This document shows, one piece after another, positions 10,477 through 23,070 of a DNA stretch of 64,000 nucleotides. This DNA comes from Parasponia andersonii. Lineage: Eukaryota; Streptophyta; Magnoliopsida; Rosales; Cannabaceae. The stretch covers positions 552,838 to 616,837 of the forward strand of contig JXTB01000001.1 of NCBI GenBank assembly GCA_002914805.1, in the 5' to 3' direction. The translations under genes and the position numbers were made by a program. The notes below the pieces were generated by a model that saw only the letters and a program-made list of their open reading frames with translations, was not told the DNA's origin and made no database searches. Position 1 is the first letter of the stretch, and every line of letters starts with the position of its first letter.

Positions 10477-10737
10477 GTTGTTTAAAAAAATACTATAGAT
10501 TTCAGTTTTCAGAAAAACCGTGATCTTCAGTTGCTGACAATTTAACTATAGGCGATGGTTACCATTAAAACTCGTCGTCTTTGACCTTGAAAATGCCACT
10601 TTCCCCTCCAAATTTATCTTTTATATGAAGATTATAACCCGTCATCTTTTGTACTAAAGAAAAGGTGATACAAGGATAGACAACGGTCTGGAAGGCTCAT
10701 CTTTAATATTAGATCATGGTATAAAACTATCGTCTAA

Positions 10738-10756
10738 GGGAGTATTTGTAGTAGTG
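10738..10756 (-). repeat. CACTA right terminal inverted repeat
   Basis: GGGAGTATTTGTAGTAGTG; its complement begins CACTACTACAAATACTCCC, the classic CACTA end. The next three bases AGT would be the target duplication, but the partner at the left end is not visible. Confidence 0.75.
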
Positions 10757-12424
10757 AGTCCAAAAATCCCAATAGCCTAATTTAGTTGAAGAATACAGAA
10801 TTATTTACCTCAAGTAACTATATTGGTTATCTTTGTTAATCTAACTAGTTTCCTCAAGTACTTTTGATAAATTTCAATTTTAGGAAAATTATATTTTTCT
10901 ATATAGAACTTTCAAAGTTGTATTTTTAAAAATCAAATTTTAAAGGTAGTATTATTCAAAAAAAAATCTTGGAATTTTCAAGGAAAAAAAGTGGACATTT
11001 TTCATATTTAGTATATCAAAATATGTTGATTTATTTTTTGAAAATTGATTTATTTTTTCAAAAAAATTGATTTACTTTTTCAGAAACTGATTTACTTTAT
11101 AAAAAAAATAATTTACTTTTTTAGTATTTTAAAATATGTTGATTTATTATTTCAAACATTGATTTACTTTTTCAAAAATTAATTTACTTTATAAAAAGAA
11201 AAAATAGATCAACTAATTAAAAAAGGAATGGTCATTTATTAAATAGTTGTAAAAAAACAACCATTTTTTAAATTGATATAAAAAAAGGCTTCTTCTTATA
11301 AATACTCAAAAAAAGACCTTTTGAAAGTTAATTCAAAATAAATACCGCATTTGAAAGTAACTTTAGAAAAATAACATTTTATGAATTTTATTTAAAATAA
11401 CACTTATTAAGTTATACGACTTTCAACATTTAATCTAGAAAAATACCACATATATATAACATTTAGAAAAATACTTATTTTAAAGTTTGTCAAGAGAAAT
11501 ACCATTTTTAAAAGAAATAAAGCGAAGTGAGATAAAGTGAGAAGAGAGAAATTAAGAAGAGACAAAGTAATGAGTGAGAACTTAGTAAAGAAAAAGTAAG
11601 GAAAGTAAGTATTGCACAATACTTAAAAATTATACAATACTATTTAATACATACATCTATTTCCATAATTACATTAAATTTTCATGTTGTATTAAATAGT
11701 ATAATATAAAAATATAATCAAATGTAGCATTGTGTTTAATCAATTTGATATGAAATACTTATACAATATATGTCAAGCATATATGCAAATTAGCAAACAC
11801 CTTGGATATTAACACTAAAATGAAAAATAAAATTACCTTTACGTGGATATAAGTTTGGTGTCGAAACGGGCTGACACTAATAGGTTGGCATGGGCATGGC
11901 ATGATTATAAGCCGCTACGATATGACATGATATGATTAATAACTTTGGTCGACGTAGCACAGCACGATAAGTAAACATGTTTGGGCTGGTATGACAAAAG
12001 CACGAGTACAGGCATGACATATGACACAACATGCACGAATAACAGGCACGTCATGCATGATTAAGAAAAATAATTAGTTTACAAAAAATATACGTATTTT
12101 AAATATATTTAAATTTTTTGGGCATAATTTTAATATAATAAATATAAAAACAAATTCAAAAAATTTAAATTTAAATATTTTCTATGAAAAAATAATATAT
12201 ATTATAAATATTACATCAATTTCTAATTTTTCAATGCAAAAAAGTTCTAAAATTTAATAAGTTTGAAGATATTAAAAATCTAAGGTAAAAATCACCTACA
12301 ATAGAAGCTCCTTAAAATGTTAAGAAAGAAAAATATAGTATACATATGTGCCAATTATAACTCTTGAGTTATGCATATTGATATAATTTGAGTAGATGCC
12401 AATTTAGTTTAAATGCACTTTATT
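10757..12424. other. AT-rich filler without recognisable gene
   Basis: Mostly poly-A/T rich sequence. 11020-11210 is a degenerate tandem array built on TTGATTTACTTTTTCAAAAA. 11890-12060 is less AT-rich and repeats GGCATGACATG/GCACGACA-like words, as seen inside some plant DNA transposons, but no ends or coding region allow a call. ORFs here are short and repetitive. Confidence 0.6.
11020..11215. repeat. Degenerate AT-rich tandem array
   Basis: About eight diverged units of roughly 20-28 bp containing TTGATTTACTTTTTC and TTTATAAAAAAA. Probably a decayed minisatellite. Confidence 0.65.
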
Positions 12425-12916
12425 CAAATCCTCAAAGAAGAAAACTAGAATTTGACATTGGAGATAAAGTATTCCTAAAGGTTGTTCCCATAAAATGAAT
12501 AATGAGATTTGGAAAGAAAGGAAAACTACGCCCCAGATATGTGGGTCTTTTTGAGATACTCGACAAAGTTGGAGATGTTACATATAGACTCACTTTGCCA
12601 CCTTCATTGCCGAATGTACACAATGTATTTCGTATCTTTATGTTAAGGAGGTACATTTTAAATCATTCATATGTTTGAATTATGAGCAATTGGAACTAAG
12701 TCAAGATGTGAGTTACAAGGAACATCTAGTGAAAATTTTTGATACAAAAGAAAAGGAACTTAGAAATAAGAAAATCTCTTTGCTCAAAGTACTATGGAAA
12801 AATTATATGGTAGAAGAGGCCACATGAAAAAGAGAAGAAGAGATGAAAATAAAGTATCCATACTTATTTGGGTAAGTAAATTTCAAGGATGAAATTTTAT
12901 AAGGAGGGAAGAATTA
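12425..12916 (+). mobile_element. Element A': 3' end of chromovirus pol plus polypurine tract
   Basis: Translation gives KLEFDIGDKVFLKV, MRFGKKGKLRPRYVGLFEIL and DKVGDVTYRLTLPPSLPNVH, the end of a Tekay/Del-type integrase (GPY/F module), then a chromodomain-like tail at about 12690-12880. AAGGAGGGAAGAATTA at 12901-12916 is the polypurine tract. It parallels 27420-27863 of element A. Upstream pol is absent, so the copy is 5'-truncated; broken at several points. Confidence 0.8.
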
Positions 12917-13010
12917 TGATGCCCAAGATTCTCACATGAATACTAAACCAATAATAAACATGTTCCAATTGTATATTCGGTATCTAGAAGTTATCAAAGT
13001 GTCCTGATAC
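12917..13010 (+). mobile_element. Element A' 3' LTR, left part (split by element B)
   Basis: Begins TGATGCCCAAGATTCTCACA, identical in type to the A LTR start at 27864. It stops at GATAC (13006-13010), where element B begins, and resumes at 39887 (AGTATAAAGG...) after a GATAT duplication at 39882-39886. Confidence 0.85.
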
Positions 13011-13540
13011 TATAACATCCCCTAAATTCTACATACGTATGTAAGGATTTTTGTCTAAATATTTAGTGAAATTGAGAGACGCTACTCAACTTAGAACTGA
13101 TAAAACAAAGGAAGACTACAATTTTTTTACTTTCTAAACAGAGAAAGAAAAACTCCACTTATATTCATATATAGTATAATTTATACATATATATACTCAT
13201 AAAGTGGACCTCTCACATGAATAGACATAATATACATCCACTCAAAATAGATACAAAATCTTCTATTAGAAAACCACAACATCAAAATGCTCATATACAC
13301 AAGTTGCGGTCAGAAAGTCGGCACTCCTCCTCTAAACTCATTTGTCATCAATACCCTCCACAATGTAAGAATATTTATGAGTATGAAACTCAGTAAGTAA
13401 TGTATCCAGATACAAAGTGCATATAATATGAAATAGATAATTATGTGGATAGGATCCCTGTCATTTAGAGAACATATACCATATTATGAATTATATAGAG
13501 GTCTCGAGTCCCAAAAAATTCCCTTTGTGTATAGTAGAGG
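13011..13540 (-). mobile_element. Element B downstream LTR, distal part
   Basis: Collinear with 37479-38045 of the intact B LTR (TATAACATCC..., GAGAGACGCTACTC, AGAAAGTCG). It stops at AGAGG (13536-13540), the target site of the A-type LTR. Confidence 0.85.
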
Positions 13541-16500
13541 TGTGATGTCCATAATTCTCACATGTATAATAAGCTAATAATAAGTATATTCATATTGCAT
13601 AATAGACATATCAAGTAATTAGTATCAACTTTATAGTAATTTACTCATTCTTTATTGTTAAATGCTTTCAATATGTATTATTATACTAATATTTGTCAGA
13701 GTATTCTCATGCAGTATAAAGGCTCAGTACCCTCAGAGAGAGAGCTTGGTGTATGAAAAGAACAAAGAATACATTGATAAATAATAGTATTATATGCACA
13801 TGCATTAAAATCATATTTATTGATAAGTTGGTCAAATAGTAATTTTTCGATAAAATACATTTTTTGCGTTTTTCGGAGCTGAATTCACTGTGCATTTAAC
13901 ATTTCAAATAGCTTTAATTTAATATCTAGGACTCATTTATAGTATTTAACTTGTCGGCCCTAGGTAAGATGAGGTGGTATTCAGGGCACTGATTTGTGTT
14001 TTATTTCACTAAGCTAGCTTAGGTTTAGCTTAATCGCATAATGTTAATTTTGTTCATTCTATTAATTAGGCATTGATACTATGTTTGCATTATTAATTGG
14101 AGTATAACTGACTTATTTTTCTATTTAATGATTAGTTATAGGGCTACGTTCTAATAGATTACAATAAGATTAGCCATATAGAATCATAAGTCAAAGTATG
14201 ATAAGATTTCAACTTTTAAGCTAGGTTTCACCATTTTAGCCTACACTTGAGTGTATAGGAATGGCCAGGAATCTGATGAGTAAGCAAATAGTAATTTAAT
14301 TTGCACACATGGAAAGTTAGGGTGAGAAATACCAAAAATACCCCTCAGAATTTAAGTTATGTCTTTTCTTAGCCAATAAGTATTAATTTTAGACCAAATC
14401 TGGTCATTTCTTCTCTCTTTCTCTCTAGCCACTACTTTAACCACTATAGCTACTATTAAGTTTCTCTTAACTCCCCTTAGCCATATTCAAGAGTTTTCTA
14501 GTACTAGAACTCAAGTTGGAGCTCTAGAAAGTAAGATAGGTCCAAACTAGTCAAGGTAATTATACCAATTCTTCTTCCTAAGTTTGTGCTTTCTTATTGC
14601 AATTCTTCACTTGATACCACTTAAGAAATTGTTCCTCTAGGTTTTTTTGAGTCCTAAAATCAGTTTCAAAATCTTGAGAATCAATTTGGTGGAGGTAGAA
14701 GGGAACAGATCCAGTAAAAGCTCAAATTAGTCAAGGTGAGCTCTATATAGGATTTTGAATTTGTAGTTAATTTCTTTTGCTTTAACTCTTCAACCAAAGT
14801 TTTTATTTCATGAATAAAGGTCTTAAGAAACCTAATATATGGATGGAAACATAGAATTTAAGTGGAGGATTAAAGTTAGACTTCCCAAATTTTGTTATTT
14901 ATGGAGTTAAGTATTTTCATGTGTAGTAGATTAAGTTTTCTACACTTTTAATTTGATTTTATGAAATTAAAATGTATAATTTGTTGAATATACTATTTAA
15001 ATATATATTTTTAGTTGCTGGTTATGACAATTATATAGTATAAAAGTGGTTTTAAACTTTGTCTAAACCAAAAAAAATTAAGTGTTCTTAGGATGTACTA
15101 AATGATCCTCTTTAAGTTGTATATGTGGGAATTAGATTGTAAAATATTATTGCAGACTTAAAACCATGATTTTAATCATATGGGACTATCCTAAAACTAT
15201 AGGAGGTACTGTCCAAATATTTTTAAAACAAAATTATACCATTTGAAAACAAAGGGACTAGTTTTTATGAAAGTATGTGCCATTTTGGTTCATATTGTGA
15301 TTTAGTTTCCTAATTTTGTAAAAGTTCTAATTTAAGTCTTGTAGTTATTTTCTTTATGAATTTTACATTATAGTGATCACTTTAGTAATAAAATTGATAT
15401 CAGGGCTTCTACACATGTTGTCATAAAGGATACTGACCCTTTTCACTATCTTTTCTATCAGACACAAAGTAAGTAAAGATTTAGTTTAATTGCATCACAA
15501 GAATAGTAGTAGATACAAGATCTTTTCTTGCATGCTTATGTGTCTTATATTAATTGCATGTTATTCATATGGTTGTTATAAATTTTACAAAGGACATAAG
15601 CATGGCATGATCATGTAAGCATGATTTTCAAAGAAATTTAGGTTTCTAGGCATTGAAATTAAAGTAGTACCATTGTACTGAGTTTATGAGATATTTTTTA
15701 AGTACAGTATTTAGTGTATCAGCATTGGGTAAGTATGGTTTATACATGCATCTATCCCGCATTGGTGGGCATAGCTTACCGACTGCCAAGACTGAACATT
15801 CTATAAGATTTATTAGGCACATTACCTAGTCCGTCTACGTTGGGTAGGTATAGTTCGCATTGGTCATGCATTTCCTTCCCGTATAGGTGGACATGGCCTA
15901 CTGACTGCCACGACTTTATAGTGTACTCAAGGGCCCTATAAAGAAATGTTTTTTAAGAAAAGTGCATCAAAATGAAAAGTTATAAAAAGAAAGAGTACAA
16001 TAGGAATTTCAATGAAGTTTATGCATGAAGCACATACACGAGCATGCATGATCTTTACTTACTGAGCATTAGCTCAGTTAGTCCCTATGATGCAGGAGAG
16101 GAGACATGATATATAGAGTTGCTGGTTGACTAGTATGCTTTCTTGCTGCCATGATCATACAAATATAGACAAGCTTGATTTGTGGGCAATGTTTTCTTTG
16201 TATTTTGATATTTTGATGCATTGTAAATATTACTACTAATGGCAAGATAAACTGATAAGAACTTTTGGTTATACATTTTGTAAAGATACTTTCAAAAAGT
16301 AATGCAACGCAACTCCTTTTATGTTAGAGTTTTGAAAAATTAAATTGGCCCAATTGTTTGAAACAAAACTAAAGTTATGGTTCATAAAAGAGTAATACTT
16401 CCTAGATGGACCTATATAGTCATATAGATTGTAACCTCCTAGGAATCCTTAGACTTGCAATGTTACTAGAATTATTATTAATAAACTTAGTATTGAATTT

Positions 16501-16872
16501 TAATAAGTTTATATTTGCAAATACTTAAAATTATGTGTGTAGTATTATTTTAATGTTAAATTTTATTACATGAGAAAACTATAATTATTCCTTGTTTTAA
16601 CTTAGAAATTCTAAGTTAGTTTTCCTTAATAATAAATTGATTCTATAATGATTATATTATGTACATCAATATAACCTAATTATATGTCACATTAAAAATT
16701 GTTATATTTTATAACCTAAAGTTAATGGTTGGACCAAAATAGTACCATGCCATAATTTGAATGGCTAGGATTTAAGTATACAAAGAATTAAGTAGATAAA
16801 TTATTCTAAGGGTGGAAAATAAGTTGTAGAAAATGATGAAAAATAGTAAAATTTAACCTTAGGATGGTAATA

Positions 16873-19189
16873 TGTAACGACCAGATTTTTTCTGACCGTT
16901 AACTACTTACTTTCTTAGCTTAAAAAAAATTTAGATGCTGAAAATTCATCATAATTTTTTTTATACTTTTATTTCTTTTTAAGAGATTTATATTCATAAT
17001 TAACGATTTACTTAAATTTTGAAAATAAGTAAATACTTCTCAATGGTTAAGTACCCTTTATTTAAATTTGATTATAAACTTTTTATTAAGGTGATTTAAA
17101 TAATGCACAACCATAAAGGGCTCCCAGGTGAGGATGGGGGTCACATACGGACTACTTAAGTCCCAAGCTCTTCTTAGACAGTTTAGGTCTTTAAATCAAA
17201 ACATTTTCTCTTTTATATCTAAAAAAAATGTTTGTTTAATTTCTATTAAATCGAAATACATTTTCAAGTTCAATTTGATTAAATCATGCATTACGAAATA
17301 AAATGCCAAGTTATAAGTACGTTTTCAAATAACATCAAGCTTTCATAATTGAAATTATTTATCTCATAATAAAACATATGCAGAAGTAATTTTAATGGCG
17401 GTATTCTATTGCCCGTGCCTCGCATCATCCCCGCCTCAATTCCAGCTAACCCATCAATCAAATCAGAGGTTTCTTTCCTTTGGTACCTCTAGCATAGATA
17501 CTCGTAAAATGTGAGCTTTCGCTCAGTAAATACAATGAAATTCTCACAAAACATTTTACTTATGAACAAACAATTTTCTCCTTTTTTTTTTTAAAAGTTC
17601 AGTTATGCTGTTTTATGAAATCATTATTTTACGCTTTATTATAAGATATTGTATTATGATTTTATCTCATTCTTGATTGTAAAGTCTTTTATCCTTCTTA
17701 TGGGCCCTGTTGTACGTACCGAGTGTGCACTACCAAATGGGGAATCAGGAAAGCTACTCAACTGAAAACACCCACGGTCATAATCTTAACATACTTTTCC
17801 TCGGGAATCCTCACTTAGGGGAGGTCGGTCTTATCTTCCCTTGGATATCCTCACCTAGTGGAGGTTGGTACGATACCTTTAAATTCTTTATCTTATTTAG
17901 TCTTTTCTTAATATAAGTGGGTACATTTCAATGAACCCAAACTTGTATTCAATTATCATAGCATTTTAAAGTATGTTGAAGTATGATAACATTGTAAAGT
18001 AAGCATACATCATTTTTTTTTAGAGTATAAGAAAAGTATCTTTATAAGCATATATTATACATAGGCCATACAATAATAATATAAAGGCAAGTTAATACAT
18101 GAAATTAATTCGAACATATCATACTATAAACATGAAACATTTTCAACCATCCATGCCATAGGTGAAGTTGCACTTATCTCGTAATATGATTGTCTCAGTT
18201 CCACTCGTTAATTACGTACGTATAGTTCGAAGCTTAACCTGACGTATACATACTCTATTTGTTAGAGAAAATTTAAACTGGCCGTACACTGTTTTTTTTT
18301 TTTTAACTTCTAATTACTGAGTGGGCTTAAAATATTTAAGACTAAGTCTTGATCCAGCATAAAACTTCACATTTGAGAAACAATGTCACGCTATATTCAT
18401 TGACTAATTTATACTTTCACTTAGATGGATGAGATTTGATTCTCCTTAACCTTTATCATAGTGATCTTTTTAATCTATCAATAATTTGGTTGTTGATTTG
18501 ATGAATATCATCCTAAATCAATTAAGTTTCCTTAATTATATTTCCTTTCTTCAAATGCTTTGAATTATTTTTGATTAATTTCTTTCTTCATAATTAAGGG
18601 TCATAATATAATAATTGAGTCAACCATACTAAGGGATATACAAATTTAATATCTAAAATCATACTTGGGCTAAATATTATTTGATATTGATCGCACTTTT
18701 TAGGCCTATCACTAAACTTAGGCAAAATACAATTAGAGGCATACATTACTTATTTCTTATAATTGATTTTATGTCTTAAATTTAAGTAAATCTTTTCTTA
18801 TCCCAATTGGAGAACTAAAATAATTTTATTTATTTATTTATTTATTCTTATACCAAATTTTCAACCCAATATTTCAAATTTTATAATTTACAGTTTCCCA
18901 AAATCTTAAGATTTCTAACATTTATGCCCTCTAATGATAAATATTAAGCTATATCTTTTTTTTTGTTAAAGATTCTTCCTTTATTTACTTTTACAATTTA
19001 AAATAGTCTTAAAATTGCCTAAAATAACTTTTTCATATATTTGACCCATATTTGTCAAAATTACACTTTTGACTCAAATATTCAAAATTTTTGCATTTTA
19101 GTCCTTCCAAATTTTGAGCAAACATCTTTAATTTTTGGTAAGCATTTCTAATGGGTAAAAATCAGTTTTTAAGGATCTAAGTCTAAATC
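16873..19189 (+). repeat. Left arm of a ~2.3-kb inverted repeat
   Basis: Reverse-complementary to 20714-23047. Matching landmarks: TGTAACGACC (16873) with GGTTGTTCCA (23047); GGATGGGGGTCACATACGGA (near 17133) with its complement near 22760; CATCAATCAAATCAGAGGTT (near 17452) with its complement near 22415; TTTAAGGATCTAAGTCTAAA (near 19170) with its complement near 20717. Pairing holds along the arm with moderate divergence. Confidence 0.9.
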
Positions 19190-19778
19190 NNNNNNNNNNN
19201 NNNNNNNNNNNNNNNNNNNNNNNNNNNNNNNNNNNNNNNNNNNNNNNNNNNNNNNNNNNNNNNNNNNNNNNNNNNNNNNNNNNNNNNNNNNNNNNNNNNN
19301 NNNNNNNNNNNNNNNNNNNNNNNNNNNNNNNNNNNNNNNNNNNNNNNNNNNNNNNNNNNNNNNNNNNNNNNNNNNNNNNNNNNNNNNNNNNNNNNNNNNN
19401 NNNNNNNNNNNNNNNNNNNNNNNNNNNNNNNNNNNNNNNNNNNNNNNNNNNNNNNNNNNNNNNNNNNNNNNNNNNNNNNNNNNNNNNNNNNNNNNNNNNN
19501 NNNNNNNNNNNNNNNNNNNNNNNNNNNNNNNNNNNNNNNNNNNNNNNNNNNNNNNNNNNNNNNNNNNNNNNNNNNNNNNNNNNNNNNNNNNNNNNNNNNN
19601 NNNNNNNNNNNNNNNNNNNNNNNNNNNNNNNNNNNNNNNNNNNNNNNNNNNNNNNNNNNNNNNNNNNNNNNNNNNNNNNNNNNNNNNNNNNNNNNNNNNN
19701 NNNNNNNNNNNNNNNNNNNNNNNNNNNNNNNNNNNNNNNNNNNNNNNNNNNNNNNNNNNNNNNNNNNNNNNNNNNNNN
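19190..19778. other. Assembly gap (589 unknown bases)
   Basis: A run of N inside insertion C, between the left arm and the central region. It hides the true centre of the inverted repeat. Confidence 1.
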
Positions 19779-19814
19779 GGGATAAAGTTAGTGGGTAATT
19801 TTAAAAAAGGAAAA

Positions 19815-20030
19815 ATATAGACAAAATTAATTGATAGCTTTTGTCTCTAAAATAATTCAAAAGGTAGGAAAAAGGAAAATGATAATGGAAATTATCTTTG
19901 GAAATTAGTGGCCATAATTCAAAGTGGAAGACATAGACAAAACTAATTTGTTACTTTTTTCTCCAAAATAATTCAAATAGTATGAAAAAGATTAATATAG
20001 TGGAAACTTTCTTTGGGAGCCAGTGGTATT
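19815..20030. repeat. Two direct ~95-bp repeats upstream of a TATA box
   Basis: 19815-19910 and 19932-20030 share the order GACAAAA.TAATT, CAAAATAATTCAAA, GGAAA.T.TCTTTGG and AGTGG, about 80% alike by eye. Direct repeats just upstream of a promoter suggest U3 enhancer-type repeats. Confidence 0.75.
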
Positions 20031-20201
20031 AGATTCCAAATAATTGAAAAAGAAGAAAGATTAGAGACAAAAGTAATAAATGAGTGACAAATGAAGTAAA
20101 AGATAAGGTAATGAAGTAGGAGAAGAAGATATATTGATAGTGCTTGGATTATTTGATAGAATGTGAAAGTGTGTATTATTGGATACCTCCTATGGATGGC
20201 C

Positions 20202-20209
20202 TATAAATA
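20202..20209 (+). promoter_or_regulatory. TATA box in insertion C
   Basis: TATAAATA in GGCCTATAAATAGATCC, followed about 30 bp later by a CT/CA-rich leader and, at 20445-20460, AGCTTGGAAGGTAAAT, a splice-donor-like motif seen in chromoviral leaders. This marks the central region as the U3-R part of a + strand LTR. Confidence 0.55.
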
Positions 20210-20713
20210 GATCCTTCATTCGGCAATTCAAATCCATACTTAACCTTCCAATTATTTAGCAAAAACTATCTTCATTTTTCCAGTTATCCTTTGTCAAAAA
20301 AAAAAAAAAAAACTCTTTGTACATCACTTTCTTCTGAATTCACAAGAGCTATAATATTTTACCCATCGTCTCTAGAAATTAAGAATTGTAATCAAGAAAA
20401 GAGAGCACCTAGTTTTGTGGTGGATATGTAAGAAAGAAGATTCAAGCTTGGAAGGTAAATATTTCCTCACCTTGCTTGTTATGTGTTTAAATAGATTCTA
20501 TAAAAGAATAGATAGATAATAACATATTTGATCTACTTTAGATATTATATTATATTACGTTTAGAATTATTTTGTTGATTTCTTAAGCCTCTAAATATGA
20601 ATACTTCATAATAATAATAATAGTAAAATCAAAATGACTAAATACAAAAAGTGGAAGATTTTTAAATATAAGACCCTAAAATAAAATATGAATGAAAATA
20701 AACCAAGCTTAAT

Positions 20714-23047
20714 GATTTAGACTTAGATCCTTAAGAATAAATTTTTAATTATTAAAAATTCTTTCCAAAAATTAAAGATGTTTGCTCAAAAGTTGAAAGG
20801 ACTAAAATACCAAAACTTTGAGTATTTGGGTCAAAAGTGTAATTTTGATAAAATATGGGTCAAATATGTGAGAAAGATATTTTAGGCAGTTTTAAAACCA
20901 TATTAAAGTGTAAAAATAAATAAAGGAATAATCTTTAATAAAAAGATAAGTTATAACTCAATATTTACCATTGGAGGGCAAAAATGTTAGAAATCTTAAG
21001 ATTATGGACAAAAATAAAAATTATAAAACTTGAAATTTTAGGTTGGAAATTTGGTATAAGAATAAATAGAAAACTTTATTTTAGATCTCTAATTGGGATA
21101 AGAAAAGATTTACTTAAATTTATGACATGAAATCAATTGTAGAAAATAAATAATATATACCTCTAATTGTATTTTGCCTAAGTTTAGTGATAGGCCCAAA
21201 AAGTGCGATCAATACCTAATAATATTTAGTCCAAGTAGGATTTTAGATTTTGAATCTGTGTAGCCATTAGTGTGTTTGATACATTTATCATATTATGGCC
21301 CTTAATTACGAATAAAGAAATTAATCAAGAATAATTCAAAATATTTAATGAAAATAAATATAATTAAGGAAACTTAACCGATTTAAGATGATATGAATCA
21401 AATCAACAACAAAATTATTGATAGATTAAAAAAATCACTATGGTCAAGGTTAAGGAGAATTAAATCTCATCCATCTAAGTTGAAAGTAGAAATTAGTCAA
21501 TGAATATAACGTGACATTGTTTCTCAAATGTGAAGTTTTATGTTTGATCAAGATTGAGTCTTAAATGTTTTAAGCCCACTAAGTAATTAAAAGTTTTTTT
21601 CTTAAAAAAGTACAAGGCCACTTTAAATTACTCTAACAAATAGAGTATGCATACATCAGAGCAAAACTTGGAACTTGACGTACGTAATTAACGAGTAGAA
21701 CTAGGGCAATTATATTACGAGGTAAGTACAATTTCAGCTATGGCATGGATGTTTTGAAAATGTTTCATGTTTGTAGTATGATATGTTTGAAATTATTTCA
21801 TGTGTTAACTTGCCTTTATATTATTATTGTATGGCCTATGTATAATATATGCTTATAAAGATGTATTTTCTATGCTATAAAAGTGATGTATGCTTCCTTT
21901 ACAATGTTATCATGTAAAAATACTTTAGCATATTTTAGCAAAGGAAATGCTATGATAGTGAAATATAAGTTTGGATTCATTAATGCGTACCCACTCATAT
22001 TAAGAAAAGACTAAATAAGATAGAGAATTTAAAGGTGTCGTATCAATCTCTACTAGGTGAGAATATCTGAGAAAAAATAAGACTGACCTCCCATAAGCGA
22101 GGATTCTAGAGGAAAAATATGATCATGGGTATTTTCAGTTGGGTCGCTCCCTATTCAGTAATGCGCACTCGGTACGTACACTAGGGCCTATAAGAAAGAT
22201 AAAAAATTTTGTGATCAAGAATGAGATAAAATCATGATACAATATCTTATAATAAAGCATAAAGTAATGATTTCATGAAATAACATAGTTGGACTTTCGC
22301 AAAAGATTGTTTGTTTATAAGTAAAATGCTTTATGAGAATTACATTGTACTTGTTGAGTGAAAGCTTATATTTATGAGTATCCATGCTATAGATACCAAA
22401 GGAAAGAAATCTCTGATTTAATTGATGGGTTAGCTGAAGGCGGGGATGAATGTGAGGCAAGGGCAATGGAATACTGCCATTAAAATTACTTCTGTATATA
22501 TTCTTATTATGAGACAAATGATTTCAATTATGTAAGCTTAATATTATTTGAAAATGTACTTATAACTTGGCATTTTATTTTGCAATGCATGGTTTTATTA
22601 AATTAAATTTGAAAATGTATTTCGATTGAATAGAATTTAAACAAATTTTTTTCAAAAGATCTAAAAGAGAAAATGTTTTGATTTAAATAAATGCAAAACA
22701 CAAGGGGTTCTGTTAAAAGACCTAAACTGTCAAAGGAGAGCTTCGGACTTAAGTGGTCCGTATGTGACCCCCATCCTCACTTGGGAGCCCTTTATAGTCG
22801 CGCATTACTTAAATTATCTTAATAAAAAGTTTATAATCAAATTTAAATAAAAGATACTTAACCATTGAGAAGCATTTTACTTGTTTTCAAAATTTAAGTA
22901 TATGGTTAGTTATGAACATAAATCTCTAAAAAAGAAATAAAAGGATAAAAAAAATTTGTCATGAATTTTTAGCATCTAAATTTCTCTTTTTAAATAAGCT
23001 AGCTAAGAAGATAAGTAGTTAACGGTGTGAAAAATTGGGTTGTTCCA
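20714..23047 (-). repeat. Right arm of the ~2.3-kb inverted repeat
   Basis: Partner of 16873-19189. Read on the + strand it ends GTAGTTAACGG...GGGTTGTTCCA, a typical chromoviral LTR 3' end. The minus-strand ORF at 22215-22517 lies within it and looks incidental. Confidence 0.9.
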
Positions 23048-23070
23048 TAGATAAGCTAGGAGGTGTTAGA

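Larger units (their letters stand above)
4161..10756 (+). mobile_element. Decayed CACTA (En/Spm) DNA transposon, 5' end missing
   Basis: Exon remnants in order on the + strand encode a Transposase_24-like segment, a coiled coil, a DUF8039-like segment and a Ulp1-like cysteine protease domain, a combination known from plant CACTA elements. The right end is a CACTA-type terminus, AGTATTTGTAGTAGTG (CACTACTACAAATACT on the other strand), preceded by short GACGG/CGTC-type subterminal motifs. No matching left terminus is seen; the left side abuts an AT run and the LTR of element G. A chromoviral solo LTR interrupts it at 5532-8421. Many stops, duplications and frame breaks make it non-functional. 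Confidence 0.8.
16430..23047. mobile_element. Insertion C: 6.6-kb element with TG...CA ends and long inverted arms
   Basis: Interrupts the A-type LTR. The target word TAGAT occurs at 16425-16429 and again at 23048-23052, while the uninterrupted LTR at 30719-30728 has it once. Ends are TGTAACCTCC... and ...GGTTGTTCCA. Contents: 443 bp of AT-rich sequence, left inverted arm (16873-19189), 589 unknown bases, a central region with direct repeats and a TATA box, and right inverted arm (20714-23047). No reverse-transcriptase or transposase coding is visible. Best guess: one or two Tekay-type LTRs (starts TGTAACGACC, ends GGTCGTTACA-like) in inverted arrangement. Confidence 0.7.
13541..23070 (+). 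mobile_element. A-type LTR (solo-like) carrying insertion C
   Basis: 13541-16429 and 23053-23070 together align with the A LTRs at 27864-30742 (start TGATG, end GATAAGCTAGGAGGTGTTA). The start may be 13541 or 13543. It is flanked by AGAGG at 13536-13540 and AGAGG at 23071-23075, and B-type LTR sequence continues on the right. It therefore behaves as a solo LTR in the B LTR rather than a 5' LTR joined directly to a primer-binding site. Over the first ~220 bp it differs from the 3' LTR at 27864 at roughly 8% of positions by eye. Confidence 0.75.

Noticed and set aside
17710-17916. + strand ORF of 68 residues
   Set aside because: Lies in the left arm of insertion C; the partner arm does not keep the frame, so it is incidental.
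22215-22517. Minus-strand ORF of 100 residues
   Set aside because: Lies in the right arm of insertion C; no homologous motif recognised.
16873-23047. Insertion C as a foldback or Mutator-like DNA transposon
   Set aside because: Its outer borders give a 5-bp duplication with TG...CA ends, and the arms look like chromoviral LTR sequence; no transposase and no 9-bp duplication seen. Not fully excluded because of the gap.
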